Shown here piece by piece: positions 26,747 through 35,197 of a stretch of DNA of 64,000 nucleotides. Position 1 is the first letter of the stretch, and every line of letters begins with the position of its first letter. The notes below the pieces were generated by a model, which saw nothing but the letters and a program-made list of their open reading frames with translations, was not told where the DNA came from and searched no databases. Location: contig NZ_AP022600.1 in NCBI RefSeq assembly GCF_010725885.1, positions 558,001-622,000 of the forward strand. Direction: 5' to 3'. Source of the stretch: Mycolicibacterium tokaiense. GTDB lineage: Bacteria > Actinomycetota > Actinomycetes > Mycobacteriales > Mycobacteriaceae. The translations under genes were made by a program, and so were the position numbers.

Positions 26747-27505
26747 TCAGCGTTCGATCAGCGGCGCCAGCCCGTCGAGCACTCGGGCCAGACCGAAATC
26801 GTATGCGTGCGTGGCGCTGTAGGCACTGTCGTGCGCCTGGCCCGCCGCCGCTCCCACCCGGGCGGCCAGCGGGAACGCCGAGGCGTCGAACACCTCGGCG
26901 AGCAACGGCGCCGCACTCTCCCACCAACTGTGGTCACTCACCCCGCTGCCCGCGGCGGCCTCGTCGGTGGCGGCCGCGATGCCCGCCACCGCGGTGACGA
27001 ATCCCAGCACGTAGGTCAGCGCCGAATCCATCTCCAGGTCCGTCAGACCCAGGCCGTCGAAGGCGGTCAGCTCGTGGTCGTACTTGGCGGCCATGCCCGG
27101 CCCCAGGGGCGGCCGGGTGGTGCCCATCCTTATCACCCAGCGGTGCCGGGCCAACAGGTCGCGATTCTCGGCGGCGATCGTGGACACTCGTGTGCGCCAA
27201 CGCATCCGGCTCAGATCAGCTCTGGGCATGTCGCGGTAGACCGCGTCGAGCATGAGATCCAGCAGTTCGGCCTTGCCGGGAACGTAGGTGTACACCGACA
27301 TGGCCGTGATGCCGAGCCTGCCTGCGACCGCGCGCATGGTCAGCGCGTCGAGGCCCTCGGCATCGGCGAGGTCGATCGCGGCGCTCACCACTGCGTCGAC
27401 GGTGGTGCGTTGCCGCGGCCCGCGGGAGGGGCGGGACTCGCCGGGTGCCCGCCACAACAGCGCGAGCGTGCGCGCGGGGTCCCCTGCGCTACTGCGTTCG
27501 GCCAT
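26747..27505 (-). CDS. TetR-family transcriptional regulator
   Basis: A 252-residue repressor-type protein. The helix-turn-helix lies at about residues 57-77 (MRAVAGRLGITAMSVYTYVPGK), and the rest is a TetR_C-type ligand-binding domain. It is divergent from the NTF2-like gene, with 68 bases between the starts that contain a 25-base imperfect palindrome (27533-27557). The simplest reading is that it represses itself and its neighbour. The ligand cannot be predicted. Confidence 0.88.
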   Translation of the reverse strand: MAERSSAGDPARTLALLWRAPGESRPSRGPRQRTTVDAVVSAAIDLADAEGLDALTMRAVAGRLGITAMSVYTYVPGKAELLDLMLDAVYRDMPRADLSRMRWRTRVSTIAAENRDLLARHRWVIRMGTTRPPLGPGMAAKYDHELTAFDGLGLTDLEMDSALTYVLGFVTAVAGIAAATDEAAAGSGVSDHSWWESAAPLLAEVFDASAFPLAARVGAAAGQAHDSAYSATHAYDFGLARVLDGLAPLIER

Positions 27506-27532
27506 GGGGCGATCGTAGTTCCCACCTTTTCC

Positions 27533-27557
27533 ATACGATGTACACTGTACTTCGTAT
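27533..27557. promoter_or_regulatory. TetR operator between the divergent TetR and NTF2-like genes
   Basis: Half-sites ATACGATGTACA and TGTACTTCGTAT form an imperfect palindrome with two mismatched pairs (ATACGA-GTACA / TGTAC-TCGTAT). A TACACT -10 element for the rightward gene lies inside it (27541-27546), so a bound repressor would block RNA polymerase directly. Confidence 0.7.
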
Positions 27558-27573
27558 AGAGAAAGGTGTCACG

Positions 27574-27963
27574 ATGACTTTCACCCCCACCACCGCCGAC
27601 ATCAACTCGGTGCTCGACTGGTTCGCACGCTATGACGCACTGGCGGTCGCCAAGGACATCGACGCCATGGCGGATCAGGCCATGTTCCCACTCAACGAAG
27701 TCAGCGACAGCAAGGCTGAATCCTGTGACAAGGCACGGTTTGTCGCGCAGATGACCGAGCAACTCGGCGGCACCGGCGAGGTCACGATGGAGTCGGTCCG
27801 CACCCCGCACTTCATCAACGAGAACCTGGTGTTCGTGATCACCGACGCCACCATCACGGCCGACGACATCACCCGACCGGTGCGCTACGGCGACCTGCTG
27901 GTCAAGACGGACGGCGGCTGGAGATTCCAGACCATGGTCCAGGGTGGCTGGGGCGACTTCTGA
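27574..27963 (+). CDS. SnoaL/NTF2-fold small protein controlled by TetR
   Basis: A 129-residue single-domain protein of the nuclear transport factor 2 fold. The pattern of an N-terminal helix (INSVLDWFARYDALAVAKDID) followed by a beta sheet and a C-terminal GGWRFQTMVQGGW is typical of SnoaL-like enzymes and binding proteins. No catalytic residue set can be named. GAAAGG precedes the ATG, and transcription from the TACACT box would be blocked by the TetR protein encoded divergently. The gene ends two bases before the converging rhodanese gene. Confidence 0.8.
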   Translation: MTFTPTTADINSVLDWFARYDALAVAKDIDAMADQAMFPLNEVSDSKAESCDKARFVAQMTEQLGGTGEVTMESVRTPHFINENLVFVITDATITADDITRPVRYGDLLVKTDGGWRFQTMVQGGWGDF

Positions 27964-27964
27964 G

Positions 27965-28342
27965 TCAGACCAGCGCGCCGGCAGCCACCAAGGCGTGGAA
28001 GCCACCCACGACATCGGTGGAGCGGTGCAGCCCGAGGTCCTGTAGGGCCGCGGCTGCCAGGCTCGAGGTGTAGCCCTCGGAGCACAGGATCACCCATTCC
28101 ACGTCATCGCCCACCGCCTCGGGGATGCGGGCGTCGCTTGTCGGGTCGCACCGCCATTCCAGGACGTTGCGTTCGATGACCAGCGCCGCAGGCACGTCAC
28201 CTTCTGCGGCGCGCTGAGCGGCGGGGCGGATGTCGACCAGGATGGCACCGCGGTTCAGGGCCGCCGGGACCGCGGTGGCCTCCAGCCGGGTCAGCTTGGC
28301 GCGGGCCTGCTCCAGCACCGCGTCGATTCGACTGTGGCTCAT
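27965..28342 (-). CDS. Rhodanese-domain protein
   Basis: A 125-residue single-domain rhodanese. The persulfide-forming cysteine is C87 in VILCSEGYTSSLAA, and LVDIRPAAQR is the conserved front motif. The ATG at 28342 overlaps the stop of the cysteine dioxygenase gene by four bases, which indicates translational coupling. Together the two genes point to disposal of cysteine sulfur, with the rhodanese handling sulfane sulfur or sulfite-level products. A longer frame to 28492 overlaps the dioxygenase and is unlikely. Confidence 0.88.
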   Translation of the reverse strand: MSHSRIDAVLEQARAKLTRLEATAVPAALNRGAILVDIRPAAQRAAEGDVPAALVIERNVLEWRCDPTSDARIPEAVGDDVEWVILCSEGYTSSLAAAALQDLGLHRSTDVVGGFHALVAAGALV

Positions 28343-28887
28343 GGCTTCTCCGGCTGGTCGGTGAGCTCGGTGCGCTGGCGGCGCAGAGTACTGCGGTCGG
28401 TCACCTGGTAGTACGACATCGCGCTCAGTGGCGGCGAATAGGCGTGCACCGAGAGCGTCGGCCCGGTCACTGTGATCGGGGTGGGCGCCCACACCACGTC
28501 ATGCACCCAGCCGAGCGGGAACGCCGCCTGATCCCCGGCATCGAGTCGGCGACGGCGCAATTGGTCGCCGTCCCAGCGGAATTCGTCGAGCGCACCCGAC
28601 AGCACGGTGAGCGCGCCGAGGGAACTGCCGTGATCGTGCAGTTCGGTGGCGTGCCCGCGCACCCAGCTGATCAGCCAGATGTCGAGTTCGTCGTCACCGT
28701 GCACGCGGGTGAACCAGCGCCGGTCTGCCGGCACCCCGCCGACGGGCAACAGATGGTCATAGCGGCCGTCGAGCACGTCGTTGGCGGTGCGATCGGTGAC
28801 GTGCAGCAGATCGGGCAGTCGCAGCCGTGTGGGCCCCGAGACGGATGGGATGTCGGACGCGCGCAACGACGGGAGAACAGCGGTCAT
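28339..28887 (-). CDS. Cysteine dioxygenase family protein
   Basis: A 182-residue cupin that would oxidise cysteine to cysteine sulfinate with a mononuclear iron. The iron ligands are visible as H84 and H86 (HATELHDHGSS) and H129 (GWVHDVVW), as in bacterial type I CDO. The ATG at 28887 matches the family start. Upstream, a 13-residue peptide with three cysteines (28935-28976) suggests that translation of Cys codons controls the operon. The rhodanese gene overlaps its end by four bases. Confidence 0.88.
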   Translation of the reverse strand: MTAVLPSLRASDIPSVSGPTRLRLPDLLHVTDRTANDVLDGRYDHLLPVGGVPADRRWFTRVHGDDELDIWLISWVRGHATELHDHGSSLGALTVLSGALDEFRWDGDQLRRRRLDAGDQAAFPLGWVHDVVWAPTPITVTGPTLSVHAYSPPLSAMSYYQVTDRSTLRRQRTELTDQPEKP

Positions 28888-28934
28888 GATGAGTGGCTTT
28901 CGGGGGAATGAAGCGGGACAGGACGTGGTCGGGC

Positions 28935-28976
28935 TCAGCGAGCCTGACAACACTCCCGACAACCGATGCGCTTCAT
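28935..28976 (-). CDS. Cysteine-rich leader peptide upstream of cysteine dioxygenase
   Basis: A 13-residue reading frame, MKRIGCRECCQAR, ends 47 bases before the dioxygenase start. Three of its last eight residues are Cys, two of them adjacent. Polycysteine leader ORFs that sense cysteine supply are known in mycobacteria, often leaderless. Here a CACACT -10-like box lies six bases before an in-frame GTG at 28979 that could be the true start. This is inferred from position and composition. Confidence 0.6.
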   Translation of the reverse strand: MKRIGCRECCQAR

Positions 28977-29031
28977 CACGGAACCAGTGTGACACGGATG
29001 GGCCGGACATGGCCACCGCCGCCACATAGCC

Positions 29032-30039
29032 TCACCGTGATTCTGGAAAACCGCTGTTCGGCACGACGTCGTGATCGGTGCGGCGGGTGAGTGGGCGGCC
29101 TCGGGAACGGTAGAGCTCGGCATCCGCACGCGCATACAGGTCGGCGATGCCGAGTTCGGCGGACGTGGCCGTGCCCACGCTGGCGTCCGGGGTCTGCGAC
29201 CGCAGGACGCCCAGGAAGTCGGCGACGATCTCGGGTTTGTCATCGATCAGGCACACCGCGAACTCGTCCCCGCCGAGCCTGGCCAAGGCCGCGCCCCGCG
29301 GCAGTGCCCGTCGCCACGTCTGTGCGTAGTCGAGGATCCGGCGATCACCGGCGTCGTGGCCGTAGGTGTCGTTCAGTCGCTTGAGCCCGTCGATGTCGAG
29401 CGCCACCACGGTCACCGGCGCACGGGTGGCCCGCGCGCGCGTCACCAGCTCCGCGGTGGCCATCTCCCAGCCTGCGCGGTTCAGCAGACCCGTCATCGGG
29501 TCGGAGCACGAGTCGGCGAACAGCGCACGCATGAGCAGCCCGAACGATTCTGCGGCCCCGATGATCGCCACGATGATGATAAGGACGGTGATCACACCGA
29601 CGTGCGGCGCGGGCGCCATCACCACCGCCACCACGCAGGCAACGGTCAGGCAGCCGATCATCAGCCACGCGCGGCCCGGCCGGTGGAACGCCCGCAGGTA
29701 CATGGCCAGGAACATCGGCGCGATGAGGCACATGTACTCCGCAGTCAGGGTGACGTGGAAGGCCATCACCACCGGCGTTGCCAGTATCGAGGCCACGGTC
29801 GCGAAGGCGAGCCGACGGGGCCACACCGCCAGCTGAGCCAGCGCAGCCGCACCCAGCACGATCGCGACGATGCCGCCGGCCGGGTTGGCGTAGGCGATGT
29901 CGGTGCGGACCGGGAAGATCGTGAACACCACGCCATAGGCGTAGAGAAACGTGGTGGCGCCCAGATAGATCCTCAACAACCGGACCTGGTGCCCACCAAC
30001 GCGCCCCCCGGCCCCGGCAAGCGAGTTCGGTCGGAACAT
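29032..30039 (-). CDS. Membrane-bound diguanylate cyclase (GGDEF domain)
   Basis: A protein of about 335 residues with some six membrane helices in its first ~165 residues, then a GGDEF domain that makes cyclic di-GMP from GTP. The active-site motif is RLGGDEFAV, and DPMTGLLNRAGWE and DIDGLKRLNDTYGHDAGD are the other conserved blocks, so it looks catalytically intact. No EAL or PAS domain is seen. The ATG at 30039 follows AGGACAGGG; a GTG at 30060 would add seven residues. Confidence 0.9.
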   Translation of the reverse strand: MFRPNSLAGAGGRVGGHQVRLLRIYLGATTFLYAYGVVFTIFPVRTDIAYANPAGGIVAIVLGAAALAQLAVWPRRLAFATVASILATPVVMAFHVTLTAEYMCLIAPMFLAMYLRAFHRPGRAWLMIGCLTVACVVAVVMAPAPHVGVITVLIIIVAIIGAAESFGLLMRALFADSCSDPMTGLLNRAGWEMATAELVTRARATRAPVTVVALDIDGLKRLNDTYGHDAGDRRILDYAQTWRRALPRGAALARLGGDEFAVCLIDDKPEIVADFLGVLRSQTPDASVGTATSAELGIADLYARADAELYRSRGRPLTRRTDHDVVPNSGFPESR

Positions 30040-30126
30040 GAGGGCCCTGTCCTGCAGCACGAGTGTTTGCCAAGATTGCCGTAGCGTGGATTATCGCATT
30101 GGTGCACGGAGTCGTCGCGCCGACCC

Positions 30127-30157
30127 TTGACAGCCGGCGAGACACACGACTTACAGT
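30127..30157 (+). promoter_or_regulatory. SigA-type promoter of lpqV (leaderless)
   Basis: TTGACA (30127-30132) and TACAGT (30152-30157) are separated by 19 bases. The lpqV ATG follows the -10 by exactly seven bases, so the transcript should begin at or next to the start codon. Confidence 0.6.
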
Positions 30158-30164
30158 GGGCTCC

Positions 30165-30596
30165 ATGTGCAGTCACCGTGGTGGTCTGAGACCGTGGTCC
30201 GCCGGGGTGGCGGCACTGCTGGTGATGACTGTCGGTTGCTCGCAAGCCACCTCACCGCCGCCGCCCACATCCGCCGCGTCATCCAGTACCACCGCAGCGC
30301 CGCCTCCTCGAGCCTCGCCGCCGGGAGTGTCCCCCGGCGGCGTCACCACCGAGGTCGACGCCCCGTCCGACGCCACCGAATCGCAGTATGGCCAGGCCTG
30401 TCGCGCCGCCACGCTGTGGATGGACACCCAGCCCGGTGATCGCCGGCAACTCATCGAGCCGTACCTGGCGCAACTGCAGACGCCCGAAGCCGTGGGGCCA
30501 GGCACCTTCGGCACCACCTGGGCGTTGCTGTCCCGGGCTCAGCAGGCCGGCGTGGTGATGGCCGTGGAGGCGGCGGCCGACGGCGAGTGCGGGTAG
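30165..30596 (+). CDS. lpqV: Lipoprotein LpqV
   Basis: A 143-residue exported lipoprotein. A hydrophobic signal segment ends in LLVMTVGC, in which the Cys would be lipidated, followed by a Pro/Ser/Thr-rich linker. The remainder matches M. tuberculosis LpqV (Rv1064c), sharing VSPGGVTT-VDAP, QAC-AA-LWMD-QP and LIEPYLA and the same ending in ECG. The Thr at lipobox position -3 is atypical. Function is unknown. The ATG at 30165 is set by the promoter seven bases upstream. Confidence 0.9.
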   Translation: MCSHRGGLRPWSAGVAALLVMTVGCSQATSPPPPTSAASSSTTAAPPPRASPPGVSPGGVTTEVDAPSDATESQYGQACRAATLWMDTQPGDRRQLIEPYLAQLQTPEAVGPGTFGTTWALLSRAQQAGVVMAVEAAADGECG

Positions 30597-30600
30597 CACC

Positions 30601-31200
30601 TCACCCGAGGTCGCCGTCGACATAACGCTGCAGCGTGGGCGCCAGTGCGGCGATCGCCTGGGCATCCGACATCGACGCCACGGGTTCGATCTCCCAGACG
30701 TAGCGCATCAGGGCGAAGCCCATGAGCTGCGATGAGATCAGGCCGCTGCGCAGCAGACGATCGTCGTCATCGGTTCCGAACCGGGACACCCCGATCAGGC
30801 TGCGTTCGACAACCAGACGCAGCTTCTCCCGCGTCGTGGGTTCGTGTGCGGCCGTCTGCAGCACCGCCCGCAGGAAACTCCGGATCTCCGGATCCGCCCA
30901 GTTGGCCAGCAGGGCCTCCACCAGGGCCCTGCCCAGATCCGGTTCCGGCACCGTCCAGGTCGCCGCCACCCGTTCCAGAAAGCGCGGCTCGGGCGTGGTG
31001 GCCGCGTCCAGCAGCCCCTCCTTGGACCCGAAATAGTGATAGACCAGAGCGGGGTCCACGTCCGCTGCCCTGGCCACCGAGCGGATGGTGGTCCCAGCCC
31101 AGCCGGTCTCGGCGAACGCGTCGCGCGCGGCCCGCATGATGCGCGCGGCCAGCACACCGCGTTCGTCACGCGGCCCCGGCGTGGCGGGCTTCTTCCCCAT
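30601..31200 (-). CDS. TetR-family transcriptional regulator
   Basis: A 199-residue regulator with the helix-turn-helix at about residues 39-59 (TIRSVARAADVDPALVYHYFGSKE). The C-terminal domain is the TetR_C type common in actinobacterial acyl or drug regulators. It is divergent from the CocE/NonD hydrolase gene, with 63 bases between the starts, and so is the likely regulator of that hydrolase; no clean operator palindrome could be recognised in the gap. Confidence 0.88.
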   Translation of the reverse strand: MGKKPATPGPRDERGVLAARIMRAARDAFAETGWAGTTIRSVARAADVDPALVYHYFGSKEGLLDAATTPEPRFLERVAATWTVPEPDLGRALVEALLANWADPEIRSFLRAVLQTAAHEPTTREKLRLVVERSLIGVSRFGTDDDDRLLRSGLISSQLMGFALMRYVWEIEPVASMSDAQAIAALAPTLQRYVDGDLG

Positions 31201-31263
31201 GGTCCCATCCTAGGGCTAGAGTTTCTCGTTGCGTTGAGACTAGGTTCGCCGTACGTTGACCGG

Positions 31264-32940
31264 GTGGCCTCTGCCGACGCCGTCGCACCCGACCGACCCT
31301 GGCGGCGCCCCGGTGCGCTGCGCTACGCGCTGCACCGGTTGCACCGCATCATCCGGCCCACCGTGCGGATCGACGACGTGCCGACGGGTGCCCTTGTCAT
31401 CGACAACGACGTGGCCGTACCGATGCGCGATGGCACCCGGCTGCGGGTCAACGTGTACCGACCCGGGGGTGACGGACCATTCCCGGTGCTGCTGTGCGCG
31501 CACCCCTACGGCAAGGACAAGCTACCGACCGGTGGCCGAATCCCGTTCCCGTACCGCATCCTTCGTCAACCCGCCCCGGTGCAGTTCTCCAGCCTGACCA
31601 CGTGGGAGTCGCCAGACCCGGCATGGTGGACCGCACAGGGCTACGCAGTGGTGAACTGCGACCTACGCGGCGCCGGCACCTCCGACGGCACCGGCAGCCT
31701 GCTGAGCGTGCAGGAGGGGCAAGACGGCCACGACCTCGTGGAGTGGGCGGCCGCCCAGCCGTGGAGCACCGGCCGGGTCGGGATGATCGGGGTGTCGTAT
31801 CTGGCCATGTCTCAATGGAGTACCGCCGCCCAGCGTCCCGCCCACCTGCGCGCCATCGTGCCCTGGGAGGGCATGACCGACCCCTACCGTGACCTGCTGC
31901 GTCCCGGCGGGATCCAGGAGACCGGTTTCGTACAAATGTGGGCCCGCGGCCTGAAGGGCACGCGCCTGACCTACGACATGGGGCAGAAGAACATCGAGCA
32001 TCCCCTGCGGGACAGCTTCTGGGACTCGGTGACACCGGACCTGGCCGCCATCGACGTCCCGGCGCTGGTCTGTGGCAGCCTGTCGGACAACAACTTACAC
32101 AGCCGGGGCTCCATCAGGGGTTTCCAGCAGATCCGCTCGCGCGACAAGCACCTCTACACCCACCGCGGCGGCAAGTGGGCCACCTTCTACTCCTCCCAGG
32201 CCCGCGCCACCCAGCTGGCATTCCTGAACCGCCATCTACGCGACGGCGAAGATCCTGAGCTACCACCGGTGCGGGTGGAGGTCCGAGCGGGCCGCGACGA
32301 GATCGTCGACACCCGCGCCGAAGACGCCTGGCCGCTGTCCGACACCCGGTGGACGCCCTTGCACCTCGGCGCCGACGGTCTGACCCTGCAACCGTCTGCA
32401 GTCCCGGGGTCCGCCGGTTTCGACACCCGGCGCGGTGGTCTACGCTTCGGCTGGACGGTGCCCGAGGATGTGGAACTGACCGGTCCGATGGCACTGCGGT
32501 TGTTCGTATCGGTGGCAGGTGCAGACGACCTGGATCTGTTTGTCGGCGTGGAAAAGTGGCGCGGGTCAACCTATGTGCCCTTTGAAGGGTCCTATGGATT
32601 CGGCCGTGACCGGGTGACGACGGGCTGGTTGAAGGCCTCACTGCGCGACCTCGACACCGCGGTCTCCACCGCTTGGGATCCAGTCCCCACCTTCAGCTCC
32701 CCGCGACCGCTGCAGAGCGGTGAGGTGGTCGGGGTGGATATCGCGTTGGGCCCATCGTCCACCCTGTTCAGAACCGGCGAACAGTTGCGGGTCGTGGTGG
32801 CCGGACGCTGGCTCTGGCCCCACAACCCGCTGACCGGCCAGCTGCCCGCCCGGTATGCACCCGGCCCCCGAGCGACGTGCACGCTGCACTGGGGCGCCGG
32901 GCGCCGGCCCCGGTTGCTGGTACCGGTGGTCAGTCGTTGA
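31264..32940 (+). CDS. CocE/NonD family acyl hydrolase (S15-type)
   Basis: A 558-residue serine hydrolase. The alpha/beta-hydrolase domain holds the nucleophile Ser178 in GVSYLAMSQW, and the C-terminal ~200 residues form the jelly-roll domain of the X-Pro dipeptidyl-peptidase/CocE family (LFVSVAGADDLDLFVGVEKW). No signal peptide is present. Substrates of the family range from cocaine-like esters to peptides and cannot be called. The GTG at 31264 follows a TACGTT -10 box by six bases, suggesting a leaderless transcript. Its end overlaps the converging VOC gene by 11 bases. Confidence 0.9.
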   Translation: MASADAVAPDRPWRRPGALRYALHRLHRIIRPTVRIDDVPTGALVIDNDVAVPMRDGTRLRVNVYRPGGDGPFPVLLCAHPYGKDKLPTGGRIPFPYRILRQPAPVQFSSLTTWESPDPAWWTAQGYAVVNCDLRGAGTSDGTGSLLSVQEGQDGHDLVEWAAAQPWSTGRVGMIGVSYLAMSQWSTAAQRPAHLRAIVPWEGMTDPYRDLLRPGGIQETGFVQMWARGLKGTRLTYDMGQKNIEHPLRDSFWDSVTPDLAAIDVPALVCGSLSDNNLHSRGSIRGFQQIRSRDKHLYTHRGGKWATFYSSQARATQLAFLNRHLRDGEDPELPPVRVEVRAGRDEIVDTRAEDAWPLSDTRWTPLHLGADGLTLQPSAVPGSAGFDTRRGGLRFGWTVPEDVELTGPMALRLFVSVAGADDLDLFVGVEKWRGSTYVPFEGSYGFGRDRVTTGWLKASLRDLDTAVSTAWDPVPTFSSPRPLQSGEVVGVDIALGPSSTLFRTGEQLRVVVAGRWLWPHNPLTGQLPARYAPGPRATCTLHWGAGRRPRLLVPVVSR

Positions 32941-33298
32941 ACACCAGACAGAACGGGTGCCCGGCGGGATCGCGGAACACCCGGAAGTCGGTCTCCTCCT
33001 CGGCATCGGTGACCCGAGTTGCCCCCAGCGCCAGCACCTTTGCCTGCGCGTCCTCGACATCCTCGACGTAGATGTCGAAGTGGAACTGCTGGGAACCGCG
33101 CCGGTCCGGAAACGCCGGAGGCTCGTGTTCGGGCGCCAACTGGAACGCCAGCCGCACACCGTCCGGGGTGGTGAGCACCACCCACATTTCGTCGGACACC
33201 TGCACGTCGCCACCGAGCAGTTCGGCGTAGAACGCCGCGAGCAACCGCGGACTCTTGCAGTCGAGCACCACTGAACGCACTTTCCCGATCACAGTCAC
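32930..33298 (-). CDS. VOC-superfamily (glyoxalase-like) protein
   Basis: A 122-residue protein of the vicinal oxygen chelate fold, with two beta-alpha-beta-beta-beta halves. The first starts at KVRSVVLDC and the second at FHFDIYVEDV, and the closing DPAGHPFCLVF is typical of the glyoxalase-like domain. Putative metal ligands are the His/Asp pair in FHFDI and the Glu/His positions near the end, but no specific reaction can be named. The GTG at 33298 aligns with the family start. It is divergent from the patatin gene at 33345. Confidence 0.82.
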   Translation of the reverse strand: MTVIGKVRSVVLDCKSPRLLAAFYAELLGGDVQVSDEMWVVLTTPDGVRLAFQLAPEHEPPAFPDRRGSQQFHFDIYVEDVEDAQAKVLALGATRVTDAEEETDFRVFRDPAGHPFCLVFND

Positions 33299-33344
33299 GA
33301 GGGTTACCCGCAGTCGGCGCCGCCAACCACGCCACAATGGAGCC

Positions 33345-34301
33345 ATGCGGATGGCGCTGTGCCTGGGCAGTGGCGGGGCTCGTGGTTACGCCCACATCGG
33401 GGTGCTCCACGAATTGTTGGACGGGGGACACGAGATCGTCGGCATCTCGGGGTCCTCGATGGGCGCCCTGGTCGGCGGCGTGTACGCCGCGGGCAAGCTC
33501 GACGAATACACCGACTGGGCGCTGTCGCTGACCCAGCGCGCCGTGCTGCGCCTGCTGGACCCGTCGATCAGCGCTGCGGGCGTGCTGCGGGCGGAGAAGA
33601 TCCTGGACTCGGTGCGCGACATCTTGGGCGAGGTCACCATCGAAGCGCTGCCCATCCCCTACACCGCGGTGTCCACCGACCTGATCGCAGGCCGGTCGGT
33701 CTGGCTGCAGCGCGGCCCGGTGGACGCGGCCATCCGCGCGTCCATCGCCATCCCGGGGATCATCTCTCCCCACGTTCTGCACGGCCGGCTGCTCGCCGAC
33801 GGCGGCATCCTCGACCCGCTGCCCATGGCGCCGATCTCGGCCGTCAACGCGGACCTGACCGTCGCCATCAGCCTGGCCGGCAACGATCCCCGCCCGCCCG
33901 CGCCCGACGCCGACGCCCGGACCGGCACCGAGTGGATGAACCGGGTGTGGCGCAGCACGTCTGCGCTGCTGGACACCAAGGCGGCCCGCTCGATGCTGGA
34001 CACTCCGTCGGCGCGCTCGGTGCTCAGCCGCTTCACCACCTCCAGTGACGACGAACTGGTGGACGCGTCCAAGGAATCACCGGCGCCCAAGCTCGGCAGC
34101 TTCGAGGTGATGAACCGGACCATCGACATCGCCCAGGCGGCACTGGCACGCCACACATTGGCCGCCTACCCGCCCGATCTGCTGATCGAGGTGCCCCGAA
34201 CCGCCTGTCGCAGTTTGGAATTCCATCGCGCGGCCGAGATGATCGATATCGGGCGCGAACTGGCCGCGGCGTCGCTGGACGCCCTACCTCTGCCGTCGTA
34301 G
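33345..34301 (+). CDS. Patatin-like phospholipase (Rv1063c-like)
   Basis: A 318-residue patatin-fold lipid acyl hydrolase. The oxyanion loop is GSGGARGYAHIG (8-19), the nucleophile is Ser38 in GSSMG, and the Asp of the dyad is in LADGGILDPLP. All catalytic elements are present. Position matches Rv1063c. Its 3' end overlaps the converging second patatin gene by 18 bases, so the two opposed transcripts share antisense sequence. Confidence 0.9.
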   Translation: MRMALCLGSGGARGYAHIGVLHELLDGGHEIVGISGSSMGALVGGVYAAGKLDEYTDWALSLTQRAVLRLLDPSISAAGVLRAEKILDSVRDILGEVTIEALPIPYTAVSTDLIAGRSVWLQRGPVDAAIRASIAIPGIISPHVLHGRLLADGGILDPLPMAPISAVNADLTVAISLAGNDPRPPAPDADARTGTEWMNRVWRSTSALLDTKAARSMLDTPSARSVLSRFTTSSDDELVDASKESPAPKLGSFEVMNRTIDIAQAALARHTLAAYPPDLLIEVPRTACRSLEFHRAAEMIDIGRELAAASLDALPLPS

Positions 34302-35141
34302 GAACCGCGCCACATCCTCGGCGCAGCGACGACCCTGCTCGCGCCCGGCCAGGGCGGCAGGCCGTCGGCACCGCGGGTCCAGGGGGTCGGGCCCAAATGC
34401 GGCCATCGCGTTGTCATCGGCGAAGACGGCCAGGGTGTCGGCCGGGAAGGCTCTGATCTCCGCACCTGCGCCTGCCCCGAACGGCGACGGCGCGTCCTGC
34501 GGTGCAGGCACCAGGACCAGCACGGCGTCGCAGTCAGAGGCAACAGCGATGTTGACCGTGCTGGCCACGCCGCCGTCCATGTACCGGCGGCCCGCGATCG
34601 GCACCGGCGGCCACGCCCCCGGCACCGCGCAACTGGCAGCCACCGCGTCCACCAGCGCGACGCCACTGGAGCGGTCGAAGACCACCAACTCTCCACTGTC
34701 GATGTCGACGGCGGTCAACCGCAGCACGCGCGCCGGCCACTCATGTGACGGCAGCCGGTCGGCGATCACCTGATGCCGGGATGCCGCCGGCACTGTGTCC
34801 GCAGCGGCCGCGACCGCGCCGATACGCCGCAGGTGCTGCTGCGCGTCGCCGGCCGAATCCGCCAGGGCCGAGAGGAACAGTGAGGTCAACTCGTCGATGC
34901 CGACCCCCGGTTCGATCTCGGCCACGGTCCCGGCGAGCTGGCGCTCGAACAGCTCCGGCAGAGCCACGCCGCTGCTGATCTGGGCAGCCACTGCCGATCC
35001 CGCCGAGGTGCCCACCAGCACCTCCGAGTCCAGCACCGCTGCGGCGACGTCGGGCGCCGCATCGGCGATTCCGAGCAGCACCCCGGTCTCCCAGGCGATA
35101 CCGGCCAACCCTCCGCCGGCCAGCACAAGTCCACGTGTCAC
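34284..35141 (-). CDS. Patatin-like phospholipase (Rv1062-like)
   Basis: A 285-residue patatin-family protein distinct from its neighbour. The oxyanion loop is GGGLAGIAWETG, the nucleophile is Ser46 in GTSAG, and the catalytic Asp is in RYMDGG. Hydrolysis of phospholipid or acylglycerol is likely. It corresponds to Rv1062, and the convergent pairing with the Rv1063c-type gene is kept. It is divergent from the UsfY-like gene. Confidence 0.9.
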   Translation of the reverse strand: MTRGLVLAGGGLAGIAWETGVLLGIADAAPDVAAAVLDSEVLVGTSAGSAVAAQISSGVALPELFERQLAGTVAEIEPGVGIDELTSLFLSALADSAGDAQQHLRRIGAVAAAADTVPAASRHQVIADRLPSHEWPARVLRLTAVDIDSGELVVFDRSSGVALVDAVAASCAVPGAWPPVPIAGRRYMDGGVASTVNIAVASDCDAVLVLVPAPQDAPSPFGAGAGAEIRAFPADTLAVFADDNAMAAFGPDPLDPRCRRPAALAGREQGRRCAEDVARFLRRQR

Positions 35142-35162
35142 AGTTCCGTAGTTTTCCGCATC

Positions 35163-35187
35163 GTTAGATCACCACGACCTCGGGTAT
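35163..35187 (+). promoter_or_regulatory. SigF-type promoter of the UsfY-like gene
   Basis: GTTA (35163-35166), a 15-base spacer and GGGTAT (35182-35187) fit the mycobacterial SigF pattern GTTT-N15-17-GGGTAT. The ATG at 35198 lies ten bases downstream. Confidence 0.6.
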
Positions 35188-35197
35188 GCCCTCGACC

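Noticed and set aside
31201..31263. A possible operator CTAG...GACTAG between the TetR and CocE genes
   Set aside because: The arms match only over four to five bases with a length difference between them, too weak to call a palindrome.
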